Assembly (NCBI RefSeq): GCF_900104455.1
Contig: NZ_FNHB01000003.1
Span: 215,091 to 279,090 of the forward strand
Source of the DNA: Dendrosporobacter quercicolus
Lineage (GTDB): Bacteria > Bacillota > Negativicutes > DSM-1736 > Dendrosporobacteraceae
Length of the DNA stretch: 64,000 bases
Reading direction: 5' to 3'
Shown: positions 1 to 8,036 of the stretch, piece by piece
How the letters are laid out: each line of letters starts with the position of its first letter
Position numbering within the stretch: the stretch's first letter is position 1
Notes under the pieces: generated by a model
Told to the model about the DNA's origin: nothing
What the model saw: the letters and a program-made list of their open reading frames with translations, nothing else
The model's database searches: none
Program-made: the position numbers and the translations under genes

Positions 1-16
1 CCGAATCCGACCGGAG

Positions 17-50
17 GCTGTTTCTCATTTATGGTGGGAGACAGCTTTTT
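17..50 (+). terminator. Leader I (partial): intrinsic terminator in 5' leader
   Basis: A 10-bp stem (17-26 pairing with 36-45, two G-U pairs) with a 9-base loop is followed by five T. The first arm is preceded by GGAG and reads GGCTG, like the other attenuator leaders in this window. The upstream half of the leader, where the shared motif would lie, is cut off by the window edge. It precedes the C-S lyase-type gene at 142 and is probably a regulatory attenuator rather than the end of an upstream gene, but either is possible. Confidence 0.6.
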
Positions 51-141
51 GTATCATCAGCACGATGATTTTACTGGCGACTGGCCGGAGTGAAGCCTGC
101 ATGGCAGTTTCTTTTAAAACCTGTGAAAAGGAGTTGGGAAT

Positions 142-1260
142 ATTAAAATCGAAACAAAAGCCGTCCATTTGGGGCATGCGGTTGATGCGCCTACGGGAGC
201 CATTGCGCCGCCCATCTATCTTAGCACCACTTATGAGCGGGAAGCAGACGGCTCTTATCCCCGGGGATATAGCTACAGCCGCGCTGATAACCCCAACCGT
301 CATAGTCTGGAACGGGTGTTTGCCGGCCTCGAAGGCGGAGCAGCCGCAGCGGCGTTTTCCTCAGGCCTGGCCGCTATTGGTGCGGTTTTTCAAGCACTGG
401 TTCCAGGAGATCATGTAATTGCGCCGAATGTGTTGTATCATGGAACAACTAGGCTGCTAAATGATATTTTTACGCCTTGGAACTTACAGACGTCCTATGT
501 TGATACGAGCGATTTAGCGGAAATTAGGGCAGCGGTCAGACCAAATACCAGGATCATCTTTGTGGAGACTCCGGCAAATCCCACGCTGGCCATTGCCGAT
601 ATCAGCGCAGTTGCGCAAATCGCCGAGACCGCCGGCGCCAAGTGTGTATGTGACAATACCTGGGCGACGCCGGTGTTGCAGCAACCCCTGGCATTAGGCG
701 CGGATTTGGTTGTCCATTCTACGACCAAGTATTTTGGCGGCCACAGCGATGTATTGGGCGGCGCTGTGGTGAGTAAACATGCTGACGCCTTCTTTGACCG
801 TATCCGTCATATTCAGCAAATTGGCGGCGCGGTGCCATCGCCGTTTGATTGCTGGCTGTTATTGAGAGGGGCGCAAACGCTGCCCTGCAGAATTCGCAAT
901 CACTCCGAAAGCGCTTTTAAACTTGCGGTTTTTTTGTCAGAGCATCCCCTGGTGGAGCGCGTTTATTATCCAGGCCTTGCCGCTCATCCCGGGTATGAAA
1001 TTGCCTGCAGGCAAATGAAGTCATTTGGCGGAATGCTGTCTTTCGCGGTAAAGGGGGGAAAGCAGGAGGCCCTGGCTGTAACTGGCAAATTAAACATCAT
1101 TATCCGGGGAACAAGTTTGGGCGGGGTAGAAAGCTTAATTGAGCATAGAGCTTCAATTGAAGGTCCGGACAGCAAAACGCCGGACAATTTGTTGCGATTG
1201 TCGGCAGGACTGGAAAATGTTGAGGATCTGATTGCCGATTTACAACAAGCCCTCGGATAA
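142..1260 (+). CDS. Transsulfuration-family PLP enzyme (cystathionine gamma-synthase/C-S lyase type)
   Basis: PLP enzyme of the Cys/Met metabolism family, 372 aa from the proposed start. Members make or break C-S bonds: cystathionine synthesis, cystathionine cleavage, or methionine gamma-lysis. The PLP lysine is K196 in STTKYFGGHSDVLGG, and the substrate-binding SYSR motif and the C-terminal RLSAGLEN motif are present. Start choice: the longest ATG/GTG/TTG frame begins at TTG 169, but family members start about nine residues earlier with a MKIETKAVH-like sequence. That sequence is encoded from ATT 142, with AAGGAG at 128-133 eight bases upstream, so a rare ATT start is proposed. It sits behind an attenuator leader of the type that precedes the nitrogenase-like genes, suggesting a role in sulfur metabolism. 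The exact reaction cannot be decided from sequence. Confidence 0.85.
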   Translation: MKIETKAVHLGHAVDAPTGAIAPPIYLSTTYEREADGSYPRGYSYSRADNPNRHSLERVFAGLEGGAAAAAFSSGLAAIGAVFQALVPGDHVIAPNVLYHGTTRLLNDIFTPWNLQTSYVDTSDLAEIRAAVRPNTRIIFVETPANPTLAIADISAVAQIAETAGAKCVCDNTWATPVLQQPLALGADLVVHSTTKYFGGHSDVLGGAVVSKHADAFFDRIRHIQQIGGAVPSPFDCWLLLRGAQTLPCRIRNHSESAFKLAVFLSEHPLVERVYYPGLAAHPGYEIACRQMKSFGGMLSFAVKGGKQEALAVTGKLNIIIRGTSLGGVESLIEHRASIEGPDSKTPDNLLRLSAGLENVEDLIADLQQALG

Positions 1261-1350
1261 TGCAATAGCGGATAGCGTTGAACATTTCGACCTATAACTG
1301 ACCCTGCAATTTGGCGTCGGTTTTGTAAAAATATCGAAAAAAATGTCGAA

Positions 1351-1379
1351 TTGACAGACGGTAGAATTAATAGTATACT
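1351..1379 (+). promoter_or_regulatory. Sigma-70 promoter of the ABC importer operon
   Basis: TTGACA at 1351-1356, 17-base spacer, TATACT at 1374-1379. Transcription would start near 1386 and run into leader A. Confidence 0.75.
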
Positions 1380-1440
1380 AAATTTCATTAAGATTATGTG
1401 AAAACTCTATACTGCAACACAGCGCCCCAAAATCCATTTG

Positions 1441-1500
1441 GTTGATCAGTAAATAAACTGAAGGCTAAAGATGTTTTGACATCTTTAGCCTTTTCTTTTT
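1441..1500 (+). promoter_or_regulatory. Leader A: conserved motif plus terminator attenuator
   Basis: GTTGATCAG (1441-1449) is followed by AACTGAAGGCTAAAG. The GGCTAAAG part opens a perfect 12-bp hairpin (1463-1474 with 1479-1490, loop TTTG), followed by a TTTTCTTTTT tract. The same arrangement recurs before other genes here (leaders B-H). It lies between promoter and gene, so it should act by premature termination in response to an unknown signal. Confidence 0.75.
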
Positions 1501-1561
1501 GCCGGAGGGCGTGTTGTGTCGGACAGGGCGTTTTCACAGAAAAATGGTAGGAGATGATAAA

Positions 1562-2554
1562 ATGATCAAGGTTAAATGTAAGGCGCTCAGTGTATTTGCC
1601 ATCATTTTTAGTGTGATGATTGCCGGGTGCGGCGGCGGTACGGACAAGCAGACTGCACAACAAACCGGGAAGCAGGTAGTGGAATTCAAGTATCCGGAAC
1701 TGGTTTATTATGATTTTATTTATCTGGCCGATGAACTGGGTTATTTTAAGGATGCCGGGGTGCGCCCCAAATATATTGGCAAACTGGCTACCGGTCAGGT
1801 CATTCCCTCGCTGGTTAACGGATCGATTGACATTGCTACCCGCCATACACCGGTCGTCATTGCCGCGATAGCGAGCGGGGCGGATATAAAGATTTTTGCC
1901 GCAGGCAGCCAGTCTACCAAGCAATGGCCTCATATGAAGTATTTTGTGAAAGCAGATTCAGAGATTAAGTCCATTAAAGATTTTGCCGGAAAAACGATTG
2001 GTTTGAACAGCTTTGGCGCTTGCTCGGAATATGTAACCAAGAAGTACCTGCAGGAAAACGGCGCTGACCCGGCCAGCATCAATTTTAAGACTGCACCGGA
2101 AGATCAGCAGGAAGTTCCGCTGCTGCGCGGCGATACCGATATTGCCATTATCCACCCGCCGGCGTCTGGCCGTACTTCAGCCAATACGGCGCAGTTTAGA
2201 TTGTTATTCAGTGATTACGATATCGACCAGGGGTTGAGCGGCATGTGCCCGTATTCGGTTAATGGCGATTTTGCCAGAGCACATCCGGAAGCGGTAAAAG
2301 AATTAACGGAAATTCTGATCAAAACCGCCAAATGGAATAACGAGCATCAGGAAGAAGCCCGGGCCATCATGGCCAGGAGATTTAATATAGACGTCAATCA
2401 GGCGGAAATGTATGAGTTTTATCCGGATCAGCTTGTGCCGGAAGAGGGTGTAAAATACTGGATTGACAGGCTGGTTGCCGCAAATAAGCTTGCGCCGGGC
2501 CAGGTGACGCCTGAACAGATTTATACCAACGAATACAATCCCACGCAGAAATAA
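1562..2554 (+). CDS. ABC transporter substrate-binding lipoprotein (sulfonate/nitrate/taurine type)
   Basis: Lipoprotein of 330 aa. A basic N-terminus and hydrophobic segment end in the lipobox IAGC, followed by a Gly-rich linker, so it should be anchored outside the membrane. The rest matches the NMT1/SsuA/TauA-like binding-protein fold (LVYYDFIYLADELGYF near the start, then KTIGLNSFG). ATG 1562 was chosen over a longer frame because it follows TAGGAG by about eight bases and starts the signal peptide. It is the first gene of an operon with the ATPase (23-base gap) and permease. The ligand is unknown. Family precedents are sulfonates, nitrate and thiamine precursors, and the leader-linked genes around it favour an organosulfur or methylated compound. 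Confidence 0.88.
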   Translation: MIKVKCKALSVFAIIFSVMIAGCGGGTDKQTAQQTGKQVVEFKYPELVYYDFIYLADELGYFKDAGVRPKYIGKLATGQVIPSLVNGSIDIATRHTPVVIAAIASGADIKIFAAGSQSTKQWPHMKYFVKADSEIKSIKDFAGKTIGLNSFGACSEYVTKKYLQENGADPASINFKTAPEDQQEVPLLRGDTDIAIIHPPASGRTSANTAQFRLLFSDYDIDQGLSGMCPYSVNGDFARAHPEAVKELTEILIKTAKWNNEHQEEARAIMARRFNIDVNQAEMYEFYPDQLVPEEGVKYWIDRLVAANKLAPGQVTPEQIYTNEYNPTQK

Positions 2555-2577
2555 ACCGGAAGGGAGCCGCTTTTATT

Positions 2578-3411
2578 ATGATTAAGATACAGGCCAGTCA
2601 GGTTCGCCGCGAATTTCAGGTAAAAAGCAATACAGGGAAAAAAGAAAAATTACTGGTGATGGACAATTTCAATTTACAGGTTCGTGAAGGGGAGTTTCTG
2701 TCCATCCTGGGACCGAGCGGCTGCGGGAAATCCACCTTTTTGAATATATTGGCCGGTTTGGATCAGCATGACGGCGGAGAAATACTGGTTGACGGTCTGC
2801 CGGTAAAAGACCGGAGCTTTGATCGCGGGCTGGTGTTTCAGGGCTATGCGTTATTGCCATGGCGGACGGTGCTGGAGAATTTGGAAATTGGTCTGGAAAT
2901 TCGCAAAATCGGCAAAAAAGAACGCAAAGCCATTGCCCGGCAGTATTTGGATTTAGTGGGATTAGCGGCGTTTGCCAATCAATATCCTCATCAATTGTCA
3001 GGCGGTATGCGCCAGCGTGTTGCCATTGCCCGGGTTCTGGCTTACCAGCCGAATCTTTTATTGATGGATGAGCCTTTTGCAGCGCTGGATGCACAGACGC
3101 GGGAAACCCTGCAGATTGAATTAATTAAAATTTGGGAAGCGGATAAAAAAACCATTGTGTTTATTACCCATAGCATCGATGAAGCGATTTTGCTGTCAGA
3201 CCGGGTAGCGGTTATGACGGCAAGACCGGGAACGATTAAGGATATCATTGAAGTGCCCTTATCACGGCCAAGAACGGAGGAAATCCGCAACTCAGCCGAA
3301 TTTGTCCGGCTCAGGCAGTATGCCTGGGAGCTTATTAAGGATGAAGTAAGCAAAGCGCAGAGGTTGCAAACCGGGGCGAAAGAGAGTGAAGACCATGAAA
3401 AAACTGGCTGA
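2578..3411 (+). CDS. ABC transporter ATP-binding protein (SsuB/TauB-like)
   Basis: ATPase of 277 aa energising import by the adjacent permease and binding protein. Visible motifs: Walker A GPSGCGKST at 45-53, Q-loop in the LVFQGYALLPW stretch, signature LSGGMRQR at 140-147, Walker B LLLMDEP at 160-166, D-loop, and switch histidine H198. Length and the C-terminal extension fit the nitrate/sulfonate/taurine subfamily. GGAAGGGAG lies upstream of ATG 2578. The 3' end overlaps the permease start, which fits translational coupling. Confidence 0.93.
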   Translation: MIKIQASQVRREFQVKSNTGKKEKLLVMDNFNLQVREGEFLSILGPSGCGKSTFLNILAGLDQHDGGEILVDGLPVKDRSFDRGLVFQGYALLPWRTVLENLEIGLEIRKIGKKERKAIARQYLDLVGLAAFANQYPHQLSGGMRQRVAIARVLAYQPNLLLMDEPFAALDAQTRETLQIELIKIWEADKKTIVFITHSIDEAILLSDRVAVMTARPGTIKDIIEVPLSRPRTEEIRNSAEFVRLRQYAWELIKDEVSKAQRLQTGAKESEDHEKTG

Positions 3412-4177
3412 CCTATTCAGCAGTTCCTTTGAAAAGACAGCCGGTCTTATTCTGTTTCTGGCATTGTGGGAAATAGCGCCGCAGGCCGGCTGGGTAAACT
3501 CTACTTATTTAAGCCCTCCTTCGGCGGTATACAAGGCGATGATCGGGCTTTTTCAAAGTGGAGAGCTGAGCAAGCACCTGCTGATTAGCCTGCAGCGTGT
3601 GCTGATTGGAATGGCGGTATCGGTGATTGTCGGTACGGTATTCGGATTATTTATCGGGTACTTTAAAAGAATCGAAAGATTTTTGGACGCCTTGTTCCAA
3701 TCTTTCCGGCAGATGTCGGCCTTTGCCCTTTTTCCGGTGTTTATTCTGCTGTTTGGCGTAGGCGAGTTATCCAAAACGATCATTATTTTCTGGGCGTCAC
3801 TTTGGCCGGTTTTGCTTAATACCAGCCATGGCGTAAAGCACGTTGACTGGCTTGTCGTTCAATCGGTTAAATCCATGGGGGCGTCGCGGGGCTTTATCTT
3901 TTTGAAAGTTATTCTGCCGGCGGCTGCGCCTGATATTTTTACCGGTATCAGGCTGGGCGGATCGTATTGCGTCATGGCGCTGGTAGCGGCTGAAATGATT
4001 GGCGCCACGGCAGGACTGGGATACCTTATTATGTATTCACAGGAAACCTTTAATATCCCGGAAATGTATGCCGGTATTGTCAGCCTGGCGATCATGGGAC
4101 TGGGCATCAATTATGCGTTAAAGCTGATTGAAAAGTTTTTTACCAATTGGAAACAGGACGTTTCTGTTGGTGAATAA
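3395..4177 (+). CDS. ABC transporter permease (SsuC/TauC-like)
   Basis: Integral membrane permease of about 260 aa, with several hydrophobic helices and a conserved cytoplasmic loop (KSMGASRGFIFLKVILPAAAP) corresponding to the EAA loop that contacts the ATPase. It completes the importer encoded by the two preceding genes. ATG 3395 lies inside the end of the ATPase gene; GTG 3386 in the same frame is an alternative. The subfamily carries sulfonates, taurine, nitrate or related anions, and the substrate here is not evident. Confidence 0.9.
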   Translation: MKKLADLFSSSFEKTAGLILFLALWEIAPQAGWVNSTYLSPPSAVYKAMIGLFQSGELSKHLLISLQRVLIGMAVSVIVGTVFGLFIGYFKRIERFLDALFQSFRQMSAFALFPVFILLFGVGELSKTIIIFWASLWPVLLNTSHGVKHVDWLVVQSVKSMGASRGFIFLKVILPAAAPDIFTGIRLGGSYCVMALVAAEMIGATAGLGYLIMYSQETFNIPEMYAGIVSLAIMGLGINYALKLIEKFFTNWKQDVSVGE

Positions 4178-4272
4178 TAAACTGAACAAGCCTGTTCTCA
4201 CTGAGTTTGCGGACGGGACAACGAATTTATTCCTGTGTATGGCAATTTTACCGGCAGGAAAAGGAGTTTACT

Positions 4273-5100
4273 ATGGCGATCACTAAGCAGCAAATTAGCA
4301 AATATGCCCGGACTCTTGGGGCCAACCTGATCGGGTTTGCTCCGGCCTCGCGCTGGGATGAATATGATGAAGTAGAAGCCGATTACCGGCCGGCGGCTAT
4401 CTGGCCTGAGACCAACACGGTGATTGTCCTGGGTGTGCCGGTATTGCTGCCGGTCATTGAGACAACACCGTCAATTAACTATGTTGAATTATATGACACC
4501 ACCAATACCCTGCTTGATCAGATTGCTTACCGTCTGGCGGTGTATCTGACGGAAAAAGGCTATGGATCGATATTTATGCCCCGTGATGCCTATGGGGATA
4601 TTCAGGTGCTGGTGGACAAGCCGGTGGCGGCGTTTAGCCATGTGTTTGCCGGCAAATATGCGGGACTGGGTACTATCGGCTACAGCCACGTGCTGCTTAA
4701 CCGGCAGTACGGGCCAAGGGTGCGGTATGTTTCCGTTTTTACCCGGCTGAAAATTGCGCCAGATAATGTTCTGGAAACTGATTTGTGTACAAAATGCCGG
4801 GTATGTCAGAGGCTGTGCCCGACACAGGCTTTTACAACCCGGGACGACCGAATTATCGCGCTGATGGATAAGCATGCCTGTGCGCGCCACCACGCCCAAT
4901 TGCGTCAGGAGCACCGCTATCCGTGCGGCATTTGCGTCAAGGTCTGCCCGGTGGGTGAGGACCGGCAGGTGTTTAACAGCAATGATATTGGTTTGTATTT
5001 GCAGGAAAAAGAGAGCATTCGTAAAAATCCGGATGATCCCCGGTATAAAAGATGGGTGCATATGCGCCGGCATGGCTCGAACGGTGAACGATTATTTTAA
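4273..5100 (+). CDS. 4Fe-4S double-cluster protein, QueG-like (epoxyqueuosine reductase family)
   Basis: Iron-sulfur protein of 275 aa. One cluster motif is CxxCxxCxxxCP at C172, C175, C178 and C182. A second set is C203, C218, C221 and C225. The N-terminal 150 residues resemble the cobalamin-binding reductase region of QueG-like proteins, but the protein is shorter than a standard QueG (about 350-380 aa), so a tRNA role is doubtful. Start ATG 4273 follows AAGGAG (4261-4266). It lies 95 bases behind the importer permease and may be in that operon. It could be a reductase for the imported compound or an electron carrier; both are inference. Confidence 0.75.
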   Translation: MAITKQQISKYARTLGANLIGFAPASRWDEYDEVEADYRPAAIWPETNTVIVLGVPVLLPVIETTPSINYVELYDTTNTLLDQIAYRLAVYLTEKGYGSIFMPRDAYGDIQVLVDKPVAAFSHVFAGKYAGLGTIGYSHVLLNRQYGPRVRYVSVFTRLKIAPDNVLETDLCTKCRVCQRLCPTQAFTTRDDRIIALMDKHACARHHAQLRQEHRYPCGICVKVCPVGEDRQVFNSNDIGLYLQEKESIRKNPDDPRYKRWVHMRRHGSNGERLF

Positions 5101-5148
5101 TCTCCATATATCAGCAGGATTATTCGTGAAAACAAAACTGAAATACGG

Positions 5149-5154
5149 TATAAT
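5149..5154 (+). promoter_or_regulatory. Probable -10 box before the MFS gene
   Basis: TATAAT at 5149-5154 lies 84 bases before the MFS start. The -35 box is weak (GTGAAA at 17-base spacing). No attenuator motif is seen in this leader. Confidence 0.4.
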
Positions 5155-5237
5155 AGTAAGCATGTTGTTTAATTCTTGCAGCTGCTTTGCGCTACCTATG
5201 TTGAGAGCTGGTACGCTATAAAGGAGAAGCCGTTAAC

Positions 5238-6398
5238 ATGAAGCACCGTTTCATTGGGTTATTGTCTGCCGCCCATTTATGTACTGATCTCAACCAAGGC
5301 GCATTACCGGCCATTTTGCCGTTTCTAATGAGCAGCCACAGCCTCAATTATGCGCAGGCGGCAGGCCTGGTTTTTGCCGCCAGTTTTGTTTCTTCCATTA
5401 TCCAGCCGCTATTTGGTTATTTTGCCGATAAAATTTCCAAGCCCTGGTTAATGCCGGGCGGTCTTTTTTTAGCCGGCGCCGGTTTAGCCTGTATTGGGTT
5501 TTTATCCAGTTATTGGGCTGTTTTTTTTGCTGTTGCCGTCAGCGGCATCGGCATCGCCGCCTTTCATCCCGAGGCGGCCCGTATTGCAAATCAGGTTTCC
5601 GGTGAAAAGAAAGGCACAGGGGTAAGTATTTTTTCCGTGGGTGGCAATGGCGGCTTTGCTTTGGGACCTGTGATCGCCACTGCGGCGCTTTTGGTCTGGG
5701 GAATCAAAGGAACGTTTGTCCTTTTGATTCCCTGCGTACTTATGTCGGTGTATTTGTTCGCGCAAATCCCCAGGCTGCAAGTTGAGCAGGCTGTAGCGCA
5801 GGTGAAAACCTCTACTTCGCCAGCGCCGGCAAATCAATGGATACCGTTTTACAAGCTCACTTTCGTTGTGTTTTGCCGGTCCATTATTTTTTATGGTTTA
5901 AATACCTTTCTACCATTATACTGGATTGGTTTCTTTCATCAGTCGGCGGCTGTCAGCGGCACAGTGTTGACCATTCTGTTTAGCGCCGGGGTAGTTGGCA
6001 CTCTGTTGGGCGGCCGGATGGCAGACAAATTTGGTTACCATAAAGTAATCCAGTTTGGTTTTGTCCTGCTTTGGCCGTTGCTATTATTTTTTTTGGCTAC
6101 TGAAAATCTTATGCTGGCGACTTTCCTGCTGGTACCGATCGGATTCGCGCTTTTTGCCTCAGCAAGTCCACTGGTGGTCTTGGGCCAGAAATATTTGCCC
6201 AATCGCATGGGCTTCGCGTCAGGGATTACTCTGGGGTTAGCCGTAAGTGTCGGCGGAATAGCCACACCGCTTTTGGGCTGGCTTGCCGATCATTACGGTT
6301 TACGGTCCGCTTTTTATCTTTTGGCCGCCTTGCCGTTGCTGGCTTTACTCCAGTCTTTTGCCTTGCCTGTGCCGGAACTGGACAGAGACAGGGCCTGA
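5238..6398 (+). CDS. MFS transporter, Fsr (fosmidomycin resistance)-like
   Basis: Major facilitator protein of 386 aa with about 12 hydrophobic segments and a central cytoplasmic loop near residues 190-205. The N-terminal HLCTDLNQGALPAILPF stretch is typical of the Fsr group, which exports fosmidomycin and related compounds in E. coli. Loop 2-3 carries GYFADKISKPW. AAGGAG at 5221-5226 precedes ATG 5238. It has its own promoter and lacks the attenuator leader of its neighbours. Physiological substrate unknown. Confidence 0.87.
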   Translation: MKHRFIGLLSAAHLCTDLNQGALPAILPFLMSSHSLNYAQAAGLVFAASFVSSIIQPLFGYFADKISKPWLMPGGLFLAGAGLACIGFLSSYWAVFFAVAVSGIGIAAFHPEAARIANQVSGEKKGTGVSIFSVGGNGGFALGPVIATAALLVWGIKGTFVLLIPCVLMSVYLFAQIPRLQVEQAVAQVKTSTSPAPANQWIPFYKLTFVVFCRSIIFYGLNTFLPLYWIGFFHQSAAVSGTVLTILFSAGVVGTLLGGRMADKFGYHKVIQFGFVLLWPLLLFFLATENLMLATFLLVPIGFALFASASPLVVLGQKYLPNRMGFASGITLGLAVSVGGIATPLLGWLADHYGLRSAFYLLAALPLLALLQSFALPVPELDRDRA

Positions 6399-6463
6399 AT
6401 GTGGCGAGGCTATTACGGGCAGCGGTTAGCTTGCAAGCATTAAAAAGGCGGCTACAGACCTAA

Positions 6464-6492
6464 TTGACAGATCTGGGATTTTATGCTACTTT
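6464..6492 (+). promoter_or_regulatory. Promoter of the dipeptidase operon
   Basis: TTGACA at 6464-6469, 17-base spacer, TACTTT at 6487-6492. A second possible -10 (TATACT) lies near 6512. Confidence 0.6.
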
Positions 6493-6529
6493 TAACTAAA
6501 GCATATTCATATACTGTACCGGACAGTTG

Positions 6530-6590
6530 GTTGATTAGTAACAGCTAAAGGCCAGGAACTTTCTTCGAGAAGTTTCTGGCTTCTTTATTC
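6530..6590 (+). promoter_or_regulatory. Leader B: conserved motif plus terminator attenuator
   Basis: GTTGATTAG (6530-6538), then GCTAAAGGCC opening an 11-bp hairpin (6551-6561 with 6570-6580, one G-U pair), then TTCTTTATT. Same architecture as leaders A and C-H. Confidence 0.7.
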
Positions 6591-6730
6591 GTTCAGGGAG
6601 TATTCCGGACATTCGCAATGCTTGTGGTTGACGCAAGGTACGAATGACCCGGGGACCTGGCGCAAGGACCAGGTGGCCAACGGGGAGCGCTAAGGTTCGG
6701 AAAATAGAAAAATTCAAAAGGAGACGGCCA

Positions 6731-8005
6731 ATGTTAACGTTTAAAACGCAAATACAAGCCCGGCAAGAAGAAATGATTGCAATAACCCGGCGTTTAATCC
6801 AGTTTAATACAGTAGAATCGGCAGCGGCGGCGAACGCGCCTTTTGGGCAGGGAAACAGGGATGCGCTGGATTTTGTCCTGCAGTTAGGACATAAATGGGG
6901 GTTTACGGTTAAGGACCTGGACGGGTATGCGGGCTATCTGGAATTTGGCGCAGGTCAGGAAGTTATCGCCATTATTCCGCACCTGGATGTTGTTCCGGCC
7001 GGCGACGGCTGGGATTATCCTCCGTTTGGCGGTAAGCTGGCCGGCGGCAGAATATACGGCCGTGGCGCAGCAGATAACAAAGGGCCTGCCGTTGCCGCGT
7101 TGTATGCCTTCAAATTAGTCCGGGACAGTGGTTTGCCGGTAAATAAACGGATTAGGCTGGTTTTTGGCTGTGATGAGGAAAGCGGGTTTGAATGCGTCAA
7201 ATATTACATTCAGGCCGAAGGCCTGCCGACCGCGGGTTTTACGCCAGACGGCTGCTTTCCGGTAGTTAACGCTGAAAAGGGCATAATCACAGGAACCTTT
7301 GCGGCAGCGCTGCCTGCCGGAACTCCAAACCTGCGATTTACGGGGGGGACAGCGGGCAATGTGGTGCCTCACTATGCAAAGGCGGTATTTGACGGAGCAG
7401 TCTATGAAGCAACCGGTGTTGCAGCGCATGCCTCTACTCCGGAACTCGGCGACAATGCGATCCTTAAGCTGGCAAGGCAATTAAAGTCAGTGACTGCCCA
7501 TCCGGTATTGGATTTTTTGACGATTGCTTCAGCTGCCGGTACTTTGGGAATTGCGGCTGAGGACGCAATTTCCGGGAAACTGACTTATAACCTGGGCGTT
7601 ATTGATGTGGACGAAAACACCGCCAGGCTGTCGGTCAACATTCGCTATCCTGTTACCGCCAAGGCTGGCGGAATCATCAGTAAATTACAGCAGGCCGGGG
7701 CAGCGTATGGTTTCTTTTTTGAAGACTATACCGATTCTCCGTCCCATTATGTGCCGGAAGATGCAGCATTGATAAAGACCTTGCTGCAGGTATATTCCCA
7801 GGTAACCGGACTGAGCGGCAGGCCGTTGTCGATGGGCGGCGGGACGTATGCCCGCGCGCTCGGCAATTTTGTGGCCTTTGGCGCGAGATTCCCCGGGGAG
7901 CCGAGCACTGCCCACCAAAAAAACGAGTTTATTACTGTGGAGGCCTTGCTGAAAGCAACAGAAATCTATGCCAGCGCTATTTATCAGCTGGCTGGGGAGC
8001 AGTAA
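6731..8005 (+). CDS. M20-family dipeptidase, PepV-like
   Basis: Zinc dipeptidase/deacylase of 424 aa. Metal and catalytic motifs are visible: HLDVVPAGDGW (H84, D86), GRGAADNKGP (D115) and the acidic pair E149-E150 in FGCDEESGF. Layout and length fit PepV-type enzymes, which cleave a broad range of dipeptides in the cytoplasm. Start ATG 6731 follows AAGGAG (6718-6723) by seven bases; the longer upstream frame crosses the leader and is rejected. It is co-transcribed with the aminotransferase that starts 31 bases downstream. Leader B suggests it is induced with the sulfur and nitrogenase-like genes, possibly to release an amino acid from a modified dipeptide; this is inference. Confidence 0.87.
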   Translation: MLTFKTQIQARQEEMIAITRRLIQFNTVESAAAANAPFGQGNRDALDFVLQLGHKWGFTVKDLDGYAGYLEFGAGQEVIAIIPHLDVVPAGDGWDYPPFGGKLAGGRIYGRGAADNKGPAVAALYAFKLVRDSGLPVNKRIRLVFGCDEESGFECVKYYIQAEGLPTAGFTPDGCFPVVNAEKGIITGTFAAALPAGTPNLRFTGGTAGNVVPHYAKAVFDGAVYEATGVAAHASTPELGDNAILKLARQLKSVTAHPVLDFLTIASAAGTLGIAAEDAISGKLTYNLGVIDVDENTARLSVNIRYPVTAKAGGIISKLQQAGAAYGFFFEDYTDSPSHYVPEDAALIKTLLQVYSQVTGLSGRPLSMGGGTYARALGNFVAFGARFPGEPSTAHQKNEFITVEALLKATEIYASAIYQLAGEQ

Positions 8006-8036
8006 CCCTGCTCCTGGCAGGAACAGGAGGTTAACA

